DNA of 11,156 bases from MESE01 sp036675035 (lineage in GTDB: Bacteria; Pseudomonadota; Gammaproteobacteria; Burkholderiales; Burkholderiaceae_D): positions 1 through 11,156 of the forward strand of contig JAKFFO010000121.1 of NCBI GenBank assembly GCA_036675035.1, read 5' to 3'. How positions within the stretch are numbered: position 1 is the stretch's first letter; each line of letters begins with the position of its first letter. The notes beneath the pieces are model-generated. The model worked only from the letters and a program-made list of their open reading frames with translations, searched no databases and had not been told where the DNA came from. The position numbers were made by a program, and so were the translations under genes. This document shows positions 1 to 6,740 of this stretch, piece after piece.

Positions 1-14
1 ATCGAACGCAACGC

Positions 15-1319
15 TTATTGCAAGCAAGCCGGCTTGATATTTTTCTCGGCAGCGTACTTGGCGGATGATTCCTCCAGCAATTTTCGAGTCAGGACCTTGT
101 CGCCCACGACCCACTGCGGAGTGATCGCAACCCACTTGTCGTCTTTCCATTGCTGGACCTTGACCGCGCCCGATCCTTCATGATCGTCGCACGATGTCTT
201 GACCGGCGGGAACATGTCGAAAGCGCCCAGCGCCTTCTGGCGTGCGGCATCGACATTCAGGTTTTCCAGACCCCAGCGCACCTGTTCGCCTGTCATCACT
301 TTGCCCTTGCCGTACTTTTCCTGCGCCTTGCGAATCGCTTCAACCCACAGGATGCCCGCTGTTACGCCGCGCATGTGGTACACCGAGCCGACGCGGTTCT
401 TGTCTGCGAGATTGCCGTTGCCTGCATCGTAGACTTTCTTGCGGATGTCATCGAGTACCGGATAGTTGCCCGGTGTGTTGAAGGTCATCGTGGTGTAACC
501 ATTGGCGGCAGGACCGGCCGGCCTGGTATCTTCTTCCGAACCAGCCCACCATACGCCAAGCATCTTTTCACGCGGGAAGCCATTGCGTTGCGCGGTCTGG
601 ATCGCTACCGCATTCATCACGCCCCAGCCCCACAGGATCACGTAATCGGGATTGGCCTGGCGGATCTGCAGCCATTGCGATTGCTGCTCGTTGCCGGGAT
701 GTGCGACAGGAATCTTGATCAGCTCGAAACCGTACTGTTGCGACTGCGCTTCCAGTACCGGGAACGGCTCCTTGCCATAGGCAGAGTCGTGATACAGATG
801 CACGATCTTCTTGCCTTTCAGCTTGTCCATGCCGCCGGACTTGTCGCCGAGATACTTGACCATGGCTGCAGCCTGGTTCCAGTAGCTCGTGATCAACGGG
901 AACACGTACGGGAACACCTTGCCATTGGCGGCGTCGGAGCGGCCGTAGCCCAGCGTGGTCATCGGGATCTTGTCGACGCTGACGCGATCCAGAATCCCGT
1001 ATGCGATACCGGTCGACAGCGGTTCGACCAGCGATGCGCCGCCGTTCTTGGTTTTCAGGCGCTCGTAGCATTCAACGCCACGCGACGCGTTGTACTCGGT
1101 TTCGCATTCTTCCCACGACAGCTTGACGCCGTTGATACCGCCATTCGCATTGACCAGATTCATGTAATCGATGGCGCCGCCGAAAAAGCCGGAACCGCCT
1201 GCGGCATAAGGCCCGACACGGTACGACAATATTGGAACAAACTGCTGATTCTGCGCGTTGGCCACACTGACTGCGCCGAGCAAAGCCGCGCCCAGCAGGA
1301 CGGATTTGACGAATTTCAT
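15..1319 (-). CDS. Periplasmic substrate-binding protein of a Liv-type (HAAT family) ABC transporter
   Basis: This 434-residue protein should capture the solute in the periplasm and deliver it to the LivH/LivM permeases encoded just upstream. Residues 1-22 form a Sec signal peptide (basic MKFVK, hydrophobic core, cleavage after ANA before QNQQ). No lipobox cysteine follows, so it is soluble rather than a lipoprotein. The rest has the periplasmic-binding-protein type I layout, with the motifs VHLYHDSAYGKEP (173-185) and PDYVILWGWGV (224-234). It is longer than the roughly 370 residues of E. coli LivK/LivJ. Four cysteines (72, 84, 377, 432) could form two disulfides. The ATG is preceded by AAGGAG seven bases away, a strong ribosome site that fits high expression. 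It is the last gene of the operon visible here, 86 bases after livM. The ligand cannot be read from sequence. The adjacent CoA ligase suggests a carboxylate rather than leucine (inference). Confidence 0.93.
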   Translation of the reverse strand: MKFVKSVLLGAALLGAVSVANAQNQQFVPILSYRVGPYAAGGSGFFGGAIDYMNLVNANGGINGVKLSWEECETEYNASRGVECYERLKTKNGGASLVEPLSTGIAYGILDRVSVDKIPMTTLGYGRSDAANGKVFPYVFPLITSYWNQAAAMVKYLGDKSGGMDKLKGKKIVHLYHDSAYGKEPFPVLEAQSQQYGFELIKIPVAHPGNEQQSQWLQIRQANPDYVILWGWGVMNAVAIQTAQRNGFPREKMLGVWWAGSEEDTRPAGPAANGYTTMTFNTPGNYPVLDDIRKKVYDAGNGNLADKNRVGSVYHMRGVTAGILWVEAIRKAQEKYGKGKVMTGEQVRWGLENLNVDAARQKALGAFDMFPPVKTSCDDHEGSGAVKVQQWKDDKWVAITPQWVVGDKVLTRKLLEESSAKYAAEKNIKPACLQ

Positions 1320-1405
1320 TGTGCTTCTCCTTTAAAGTACAGAAACAAAACCACCTGTCAAAACAACAGAAAATTTCCTTGCCAGCCTCTTGTCATTGCT
1401 GCGAG

Positions 1406-2464
1406 CTAGTGCGGGAATGGCCACAAACGTAATTTTTCCTTGCCGATCTGCCACAGGCGCGCCAGGCCGTGCGGTTCGACGATCAGGAAAAAAATAATCA
1501 ATCCGCCGAACACCATCAGTTCCAGATTCGACGCGACCGAAGTCCGTAATCCCAGGGTGTGAGCCAGTATGTTCAGGCCGATCGGCAGCAGAATGATGAA
1601 CGCGGCACCGAGGAACGAACCGAGAATCGAGCCGACGCCGCCGATAATGATCATGAACAGAATCCGGAACGACAGATCCAGGTTATATGCCTCCGGCTCG
1701 ACGGTGCCCAGGTAAGCATAGGCATACAGCGCACCGGCCACGCCGCAGTAAAAAGAGCTGACGGCAAATGCGAGCAGCTTGGTGCGCATCAGCCGGAAGC
1801 CGATCACCTCTGCAGCCACATCCATGTCGCGTACCGCCATCCACGATCGGCCGACATTGGAGCGGATCATGTTCTTGGCCAGCAGGGCCATCACGCAGAC
1901 AATCGACAGCGTCAGCAGATACTTGCTGGTCGGCGACGTAAAGTCATAACCGAGGATGGTGATTCTTTGTGCCGTGATCACGCCCGACGAACTGTAATTG
2001 GTGAACCACCCGACCTTGGTCAGGCACCAGACCACGAAAAACTGCGTTGCCAGCGTGGAGGCGGCCAGATAAAAACCGCGAATGCGCAGCGACGGCAAAC
2101 CGAATGCGATGCCGACCATGGCCGCGCACAGGCCACCCAGCACGAACGCCAGCAGGACCGGGATGCCGGGAATGCGCAGCACGAAGTTGTAGGATGCAAA
2201 AGCACCTACCGCCATGAATGCCGCAGAACCGAGCGACATCTGGCCGGCATAGCCGGTCAGGATATTCAGGCCGAGCGCCGCCAGCGCGAAAATCAGGAAC
2301 GGAATCAGGATCGCCGAAAATATGTACGGCGATGCGAACAAGGGCACGACCGCAAATGCAACGATGAGAATAATCGCCATGCCGACGCGATCCTGCCGGA
2401 TCGGCATGATCTGGCTGTCGGCTTGATACGTGGTTTTGAATTGACCTGCTTCTCGGTAGAACAT
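1406..2464 (-). CDS. livM: LivM-type inner-membrane permease of the ABC transporter
   Basis: One of the two permease subunits that form the inner-membrane channel of a branched-chain-amino-acid-type ABC importer. The 352-residue protein starts with a polar stretch of about 27 residues, followed by multiple hydrophobic segments. Family landmarks are GYAGQMSLGSAAFMAVGAFA (71-90), the cytoplasmic coupling region around AVRDMDVAAEVIGFRLMRTK (210-229), the glycine-rich GGVGSILGSFLGAA (275-288), and a C-terminal IVEPHGLARLW (328-338). The ATG has an upstream AGGAA. An in-frame ATG at residue 20 is an alternative that would remove most of the polar N-terminus. It lies 59 bases after livH and 86 before the binding-protein gene on the same strand. 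The symbol is used at family level; the substrate is not established. Confidence 0.93.
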   Translation of the reverse strand: MFYREAGQFKTTYQADSQIMPIRQDRVGMAIILIVAFAVVPLFASPYIFSAILIPFLIFALAALGLNILTGYAGQMSLGSAAFMAVGAFASYNFVLRIPGIPVLLAFVLGGLCAAMVGIAFGLPSLRIRGFYLAASTLATQFFVVWCLTKVGWFTNYSSSGVITAQRITILGYDFTSPTSKYLLTLSIVCVMALLAKNMIRSNVGRSWMAVRDMDVAAEVIGFRLMRTKLLAFAVSSFYCGVAGALYAYAYLGTVEPEAYNLDLSFRILFMIIIGGVGSILGSFLGAAFIILLPIGLNILAHTLGLRTSVASNLELMVFGGLIIFFLIVEPHGLARLWQIGKEKLRLWPFPH

Positions 2465-2523
2465 GCTTTATTCCTGACTCCGTGTTAATGCCTGCGTAAT
2501 GTCTTGAACATGCAAGGGTGCGC

Positions 2524-3420
2524 TCAAATGCGTCGGATGATTTTCTCTCCGAACAGTCCTTCGGGCCGTATCAGCAGGAACGCCAGTGCGAGCACATAAG
2601 GGAACCAGCCTTCGATTCCGCCGCCGACCATCGGCCCGATATAAACCTCCGCCAGTTTTTCCGACGCACCGATGATCAGGCCGCCGACAATGGCGCCTGG
2701 AATCGATGTAAATCCGCCGAGTATCAGCACCGGAAACGCTTTCAGTGCCACGAAGGTCAGCGAAAATTGCACGCCGTTGCGCGCGCCCCAGAGCAAACCG
2801 GCCACCAGTGCGACAAAGCCGGCCGCCGCCCAGACCACGGCCCAGATGTGCTGCAGCGGGATGCCGACCGCCAATGCCGCCTGATGGTCGTCCGCGACCG
2901 CGCGCAATGCGCGCCCGATCTTGGTTTTTGAAAAAATGAAGGCGAGCGCGATGACGAGCGCGGCGCAAATGCCCGCCGCGATCAGGTCGAACTGCGATAT
3001 CACGATATTGAACTTATCAAGCAGGGATTGCATCGGTACGTCGGGAATGCCGAGATCCAGTCGCTTGACCTGCGAGCCCCACATCAATTGCGCCAGGCCT
3101 TCGATAAAGAAGGTCAGTCCGATGGTCGCCATGAACAGCGTGATTTCAGACTGGTTGACGAGAGGGCGCAATACGACCCGCTCGATCGCCACCGCCAGCA
3201 CGACCATGATTACCATCGTCATCGGAATCGCGAACCAGAGCGACAGGCCGAATTCGAGCTTGATGCTGACGCAGGTCAGGGCCGCAAAAAACACCATCGC
3301 ACCCTGCGCGAAATTGAACACGCCGGATGCCTTGTAGATCAGCACGAAGCCCAGCGCAACCAGCGCATACATGACGCCCGAGAGCAGGCCGCCGATCAGC
3401 ACTTCAAAGAAAAAATTCAT
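2524..3420 (-). CDS. livH: LivH-type inner-membrane permease of the ABC transporter
   Basis: The second permease subunit, pairing with the LivM-type protein. Starting at the ATG (position 3420) it has 298 residues and opens with MNFFFEVLIGGLLSGVMYAL, the usual LivH N-terminus. The conserved GVFNFAQGAMVF follows at about residues 33-44. The cytoplasmic coupling loop RAVADDHQAALAVGIPL is at about 173-189, and GGFTSIPGAIVGG at about 235-247. A GTG seven codons upstream (position 3441) would add MNWNRTN and give 305 residues. I prefer the ATG because the family normally begins there and GGA-rich bases precede it, but neither ribosome site is strong. Unlike its neighbours, it is separated from the upstream operon gene (livG) by a 350-base repeat island, so its translation or transcript level may be set separately (inference). 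Confidence 0.92.
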   Translation of the reverse strand: MNFFFEVLIGGLLSGVMYALVALGFVLIYKASGVFNFAQGAMVFFAALTCVSIKLEFGLSLWFAIPMTMVIMVVLAVAIERVVLRPLVNQSEITLFMATIGLTFFIEGLAQLMWGSQVKRLDLGIPDVPMQSLLDKFNIVISQFDLIAAGICAALVIALAFIFSKTKIGRALRAVADDHQAALAVGIPLQHIWAVVWAAAGFVALVAGLLWGARNGVQFSLTFVALKAFPVLILGGFTSIPGAIVGGLIIGASEKLAEVYIGPMVGGGIEGWFPYVLALAFLLIRPEGLFGEKIIRRI

Positions 3421-3450
3421 GTTGGTCCGATTCCAATTCACACTTTAGAG

Positions 3451-3567
3451 TCCCCTCTCCCTTGCAGGGAGAGGGGTGGAGCGGGGGTTCCGTGGGGCAT
3501 TGCCCCACGCCTGCGGAACGGTCTGCGCCTAACAGCGCAGACGCGCCCTGCAAGGGAGGGAGAGGGT
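3451..3567. repeat. Palindromic repeat block A with three nested hairpins, between livG and livH
   Basis: Three perfect or near-perfect hairpins lie end to end. CCCCTCTCCC (3452-3461) pairs with GGGAGAGGGG (3467-3476) around a five-base loop. CGTGGGGCA (3491-3499) pairs with TGCCCCACG (3501-3509), with outer arms GTTCC (3487-3491) and GGAAC (3515-3519) as an alternative larger stem. GTCTGCGC (3521-3528) pairs with GCGCAGAC (3535-3542) around a six-base loop. The outer ends of the block are also inverted copies of each other (CCCTTGCAGGG at 3459-3469 against CCCTGCAAGGG at 3546-3556, each next to a CCCTCTCCC-like tract). This resembles the GC-rich intergenic hairpins common in proteobacteria. 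It encodes no credible protein; the 84-codon frame on the minus strand here is repetitive sequence. Confidence 0.8.
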
Positions 3568-3624
3568 AGTGCGGTTGAATAACTACCGGTGTGATTTAAA
3601 CACTCTACCCCCATCCCAACCGAG

Positions 3625-3708
3625 GCGACCACGCTTGCAAGCGCGGTCCGTTCCTCAAGCGGACGGTATACCGTCCGAATTCCTTGCTCCACCCTCCCTG
3701 CAAGGGGG
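3625..3708. repeat. Palindromic repeat block B containing an 18-base perfect palindrome
   Basis: A second cluster of dyad symmetry follows block A. It contains CGCTTGCAAGCG (3632-3643), a 12-base palindrome. CGGACGGTATACCGTCCG (3660-3677) is a perfect 18-base palindrome, and its left half can instead pair with GTCCG at 3646-3650. The block ends with CCCTGCAAGGG (3696-3706), an exact copy of the core that closes block A at 3546-3556. Blocks A and B therefore look like related copies of one element family, separated by a unique AT-rich bridge (about 3571-3600). Transcription of the operon must read through all of it, giving a heavily folded leader ahead of livH. Confidence 0.65.
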
Positions 3709-3715
3709 AAGGAGT

Positions 3716-3774
3716 TAAAACCTAAAACCTAAAACCTAAAACCTAAAACCTAAAACCTAAAACCTAAAACCTAA
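3716..3774. repeat. Tandem heptamer array (CCTAAAA; TTTTAGG on the coding strand)
   Basis: Seven perfect copies of CCTAAAA run from 3721 to 3769. A partial TAAAA precedes them and CCTAA follows, so the array spans about 8.4 units with no mismatch. On the operon's coding strand the unit is TTTTAGG. The TAG stop codon of livG (3771-3773) is itself part of the first unit. Because seven is not a multiple of three, further TAGs recur in all three frames downstream. Perfect short tandem arrays are prone to slippage, so copy number may vary between isolates. Confidence 0.97.
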
Positions 3775-4559
3775 TGCGCCACACCCAGATACGCGTTGAT
3801 CACGTTCTGGTCGCTGCGTACTTCGTCCGGCGTACCGTCGCCGATCTTCCTGCCGTAATCCAGCACCACCACCCGGTCCGAAATATCCATCACCACGCCC
3901 ATGTCATGCTCGATCAGCACGATCGTGGTGCCGAACTGGTCGTTGACGTCGAGGATGAAGCGGCACATGTCCTGCTTTTCTTCCACGTTCATGCCGGCCA
4001 TCGGTTCATCCAGCAGCAGGATTTTCGGTTCTGCCGCCAGCGCACGGCCAAGCTCGACGCGTTTTTGCAGTCCGTACGGCAGGCGGCCGACCGGCGTCTT
4101 GCGGATATGCTGGATTTCCAGGAAGTCGATGATTTCCTCGACCTTTACCCGATGTGCGATTTCTTCTTTCTGGGCCGGTCCCCAGTACAGCGCCTGCAGC
4201 AGGAAATTGCTCTGTATTTTCAGGTTGCGGCCGGTCATGATGTTGTCGAGCACCGACATGCCCTTGAACAGCGCAATGTTCTGGAACGTGCGCGCGATGC
4301 CGTTTTTGGCGGCATCGTAGGTATTCATGCCCTTGCGGTGCTTGCCGCGGAAAATGATCTCGCCTTGCTGCGGCCGGTAGACGCCGTTGATCACGTTCAG
4401 CATCGAACTCTTGCCGGCGCCGTTGGGGCCGATGATGGCGCGGATTTCATGCTCGCGCACGTCGAAGGAGATATCGGTCAATGCCTTGACGCCGCCGAAT
4501 GCCAGCGAAATATTCTGCAGGCTCAGGATTACTTCGCCGATTTTTCTGTTTTCTGCCAT
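3771..4559 (-). CDS. livG: LivG-type ATP-binding subunit of the ABC transporter
   Basis: A cytoplasmic ATPase that powers the importer, normally as a heterodimer with LivF, which is not in this window. The 262 residues contain a Walker A motif GPNGAGKS (44-51), Q-loop glutamine 93 in ARTFQNIALF, the signature region LPYGLQKRVELGRAL (160-174), Walker B ILLLDEP (180-186) and the switch histidine in EHD (217-219). The signature reads LPYGLQ rather than the textbook LSGGQ. I recall this variant from LivG proteins that sit beside CoA ligases, so it does not suggest inactivity. The gene starts 33 bases after the ligase stop. Its ATG lacks a normal Shine-Dalgarno; a duplicated AAGAACCCC/AAGAAACCCC (positions 4560-4578) sits there instead, so translation may depend partly on coupling. 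Its stop codon lies inside the heptamer array. Confidence 0.94.
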   Translation of the reverse strand: MAENRKIGEVILSLQNISLAFGGVKALTDISFDVREHEIRAIIGPNGAGKSSMLNVINGVYRPQQGEIIFRGKHRKGMNTYDAAKNGIARTFQNIALFKGMSVLDNIMTGRNLKIQSNFLLQALYWGPAQKEEIAHRVKVEEIIDFLEIQHIRKTPVGRLPYGLQKRVELGRALAAEPKILLLDEPMAGMNVEEKQDMCRFILDVNDQFGTTIVLIEHDMGVVMDISDRVVVLDYGRKIGDGTPDEVRSDQNVINAYLGVAH

Positions 4560-4592
4560 GGGGTTTCTTGGGGTTCTTGACGCTTCACTATT

Positions 4593-6563
4593 TCAGGCTG
4601 CGTGTTTTACTGCAGCGAAGATTTTCACGTCGCTGATCTTCAGGTCTGCGCTCACCATGCCTTGCCGGCCATCCTCGAACTTCACCTGGGTTTCGATGTA
4701 TTGCGACGCCTTGCCTTCATACAGCGCATCGATCAGCACGCGATATTTTTCGGCGATGAACTTGCGGCGCACCTTGCGGGTGCGGGTCAGTTCGTCGTCA
4801 TCCGGGTCGAGCTCTTTGTGCAACACCAGGAAGCGGTGAATCTGGGTGCCGGCCATCAGCGCTTCGGCAGCCAGATCGGCGTTGACCTTTTCAACGCAAT
4901 CGGCAATCAATCCGTAGGTTTCCTGTTTGGCCGCAAGATCGGTGTAGCCGGCGTAGGCAATGCCGCGCCGTTCGGCCCAGTTGCCGACCGCTTCCATATC
5001 GATGTTGATGAAGGCGCATACCTTGTCGCGCTCATTGCCGAAGGCCACCGCTTCCTTGATGAACGGGAAGAACTTGAGCTTGTTCTCGATGTAATTGGGC
5101 GCGAAGATATCGCCGCCGACCATCTTGCCGACATCGGCCGCGCGGTCGATGATTTTCAAATGGCCTTCTTCATCGAAATAGCCGGCATCACCGGTATGGA
5201 AGTAGCCCTCGCTGTCGATCACTTCGGCGGTCGCATCCGGGCGCTTGTAATATTCTTTAAGCATCGCGGCGGATTTGACCAGTACTTCACCGTTGTCCGC
5301 CAGCTTGACTTCGACCCCCGGCGCAGGCAGTCCGACGCTGTCGAACTTGATATTGCCGTCCGGTTGCAGGCACACGTAGGCGCAGGTTTCGGTAGCGCCA
5401 TACAACTGTTTCAGGTTGACGCCGATCGATCTATAGAAGCGGAACAGGTCCGGGCCGATTGCGGCGCCCGCGGTATAGGCGATGCGCACGCGGCTCATGC
5501 CCAGCACGTTTTTCAGCGGCCCGTAAATCAGCAGATTGCCAAGCGCGTAATTGAGGCGAGCCGTGAGGCTGACCGGTTTGCGATCGAGAATGTCGGACCC
5601 GACGCGTTTCGCGACATCCATGTAATAGTGAAACAGCTTGCGCTTGATCGCGCTCGCATCTTCCATGCGGATCATGACCGTGGTCAGCAGGCTTTCGAAG
5701 ATGCGCGGCGGTGCGAAATAATAAGTCGGGCCGATCTCGCGCAGGTCGGTCATCACCGTATCGCCCGACTCCGGGCAGTTGACGGTAAAGCCGGCGACCA
5801 TCGCCTGCGCATACGAAAAAAGGTTATCGCCGACCCATGCCATCGGCAGGTACGACAGGATTTCGTCGTCGCTGGTCAGCTTGTCGAAGGACACGCCGCC
5901 GGTGGCCGCTGCGATCAATGATCCGTACGTCTGGCAAACGCCTTTGGGCTTGCCGGTGGTGCCGGATGTATACAACATGACCGCCACGTCATCCTGGGTA
6001 CCGGTATTGATTTGTTCCATGAAGAAATCCGGATTGGCGCGATCGAATTCGCGTCCGGTCTGCTGGATTTTTTCATAGGGAGTGAGTTCCGCCTGAGAAT
6101 AGCTGCGCATGCCGCGCTCATCCTCGAACACGATATGCTGCAGGTGTGAGCTGAGTTCAGGCATCGTCAGCTTGATCTCCAGCAGCTTGTCGACCTGCTC
6201 CTGGTCTTCGACCACCGCGAAATCGATTTCGGCATTGTCGAGCACATAGGCCATGTCCGCTGCCGGCGCATCCTGATACAGAGGGACCGCAACGCCGCCC
6301 AGGCACTGCGCCGCCGCCATCGCCCAATACAGGCGCGGCCGGTTGTCGCCAATGATCGCCAGATTCATGCCGCGCTTGAATCCGAGTGCAGCCAGGCCAC
6401 AGGCCAGCGCACGGACCTCGTCGCTGGCTTGCTGCCAGGTCGATGTTTGCCAGATGCCGAGATCTTTTTCGCGGAAAGCCGCCTTGTGCGGGCGTGTCTG
6501 TGCGTGCTGCAGCATTAGCCGGGGGAACGTCTGCACCCCGGGACGCTGATTTGTCTCCACCAT
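4593..6563 (-). CDS. AMP-forming acyl-CoA synthetase (long-chain fatty acid-CoA ligase family)
   Basis: This enzyme activates a carboxylic acid with ATP and CoA, through an acyl-adenylate, to give an acyl-CoA. The 656-residue protein has the full ANL-superfamily motif set: phosphate-binding loop YTSGTTGKPKG (198-208), YGATET (388-393), YFHTGD (454-459), and hinge plus CoA-gating region IIDRAADVGKMVGGD (471-485). A C-terminal LTRTRKVRRKF (592-602) carries the likely catalytic lysine (597). Length and motifs fit the long-chain FACS-like group. Similar proteins are also used on aromatic and branched acids, so the substrate is open. An in-frame TTG two codons upstream is rejected because it directly abuts the ribosome site; the ATG at 6563 has AGAGG six bases upstream. 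It heads the operon with the transporter genes, which suggests import coupled to activation (vectorial trapping as CoA ester; inference), and is divergent from a Crp-type regulator. Confidence 0.93.
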   Translation of the reverse strand: MVETNQRPGVQTFPRLMLQHAQTRPHKAAFREKDLGIWQTSTWQQASDEVRALACGLAALGFKRGMNLAIIGDNRPRLYWAMAAAQCLGGVAVPLYQDAPAADMAYVLDNAEIDFAVVEDQEQVDKLLEIKLTMPELSSHLQHIVFEDERGMRSYSQAELTPYEKIQQTGREFDRANPDFFMEQINTGTQDDVAVMLYTSGTTGKPKGVCQTYGSLIAAATGGVSFDKLTSDDEILSYLPMAWVGDNLFSYAQAMVAGFTVNCPESGDTVMTDLREIGPTYYFAPPRIFESLLTTVMIRMEDASAIKRKLFHYYMDVAKRVGSDILDRKPVSLTARLNYALGNLLIYGPLKNVLGMSRVRIAYTAGAAIGPDLFRFYRSIGVNLKQLYGATETCAYVCLQPDGNIKFDSVGLPAPGVEVKLADNGEVLVKSAAMLKEYYKRPDATAEVIDSEGYFHTGDAGYFDEEGHLKIIDRAADVGKMVGGDIFAPNYIENKLKFFPFIKEAVAFGNERDKVCAFINIDMEAVGNWAERRGIAYAGYTDLAAKQETYGLIADCVEKVNADLAAEALMAGTQIHRFLVLHKELDPDDDELTRTRKVRRKFIAEKYRVLIDALYEGKASQYIETQVKFEDGRQGMVSADLKISDVKIFAAVKHAA

Positions 6564-6569
6564 CGTCAA

Positions 6570-6574
6570 CCTCT
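6570..6574 (-). promoter_or_regulatory. Ribosome binding site AGAGG of the CoA ligase
   Basis: On the minus strand AGAGG is followed by six bases and then ATG at 6563. The upstream TTG (6569) would have zero spacing to this site, so the site decides in favour of the ATG. Confidence 0.6.
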
Positions 6575-6700
6575 AATAATTATGTTTGCGTATCGTCGGT
6601 CGTTCTTTTTGGCCGCGCGTGCAACGCTTGCCGAAGCCGTCGCAGACCGCGCCGCTTTTATGCGATGATGATAGTCCCTGTTTATCGCTGCGGATGTCAT

Positions 6701-6730
6701 TTCACAGACAATTCATCGACTTTCTATACT
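6701..6730 (+). promoter_or_regulatory. Predicted sigma-70 promoter of the Crp/Fnr-type regulator gene
   Basis: TTCACA (6701-6706) matches the -35 consensus at five of six bases. TATACT (6725-6730) matches the -10 consensus at five of six. The spacer is 18 bases. The regulator's ATG begins only eleven bases after the end of the -10 box, so transcription would start a few bases before the ATG or at it. The -35 box lies within an inverted repeat TGTC-N8-GACA (6695-6710), a possible operator, and TGCATTGCA (6730-6738) forms a small palindrome in the initially transcribed region. Confidence 0.5.
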
Positions 6731-6740
6731 GCATTGCACA

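Noticed and set aside
150..1409. Long plus-strand frame (419 codons) opposite the binding-protein gene, and similar long frames opposite livM, livG and the ligase
   Set aside because: These are antisense shadows in GC-rich coding sequence; the proteins have no domain logic, while the minus-strand products match known families throughout.
3438..3692. An 84-codon minus-strand frame between livG and livH
   Set aside because: It runs entirely through palindromic repeat sequence, has no recognisable domain and its composition follows the hairpins; treated as non-coding.
6575..6740. Search for a promoter of the ligase-transporter operon on the minus strand
   Set aside because: CATAAT near the ligase start and other partial -10-like hexamers lack a credible -35 at the right distance, and the nearest one would remove the ribosome site from the transcript; no site is claimed.
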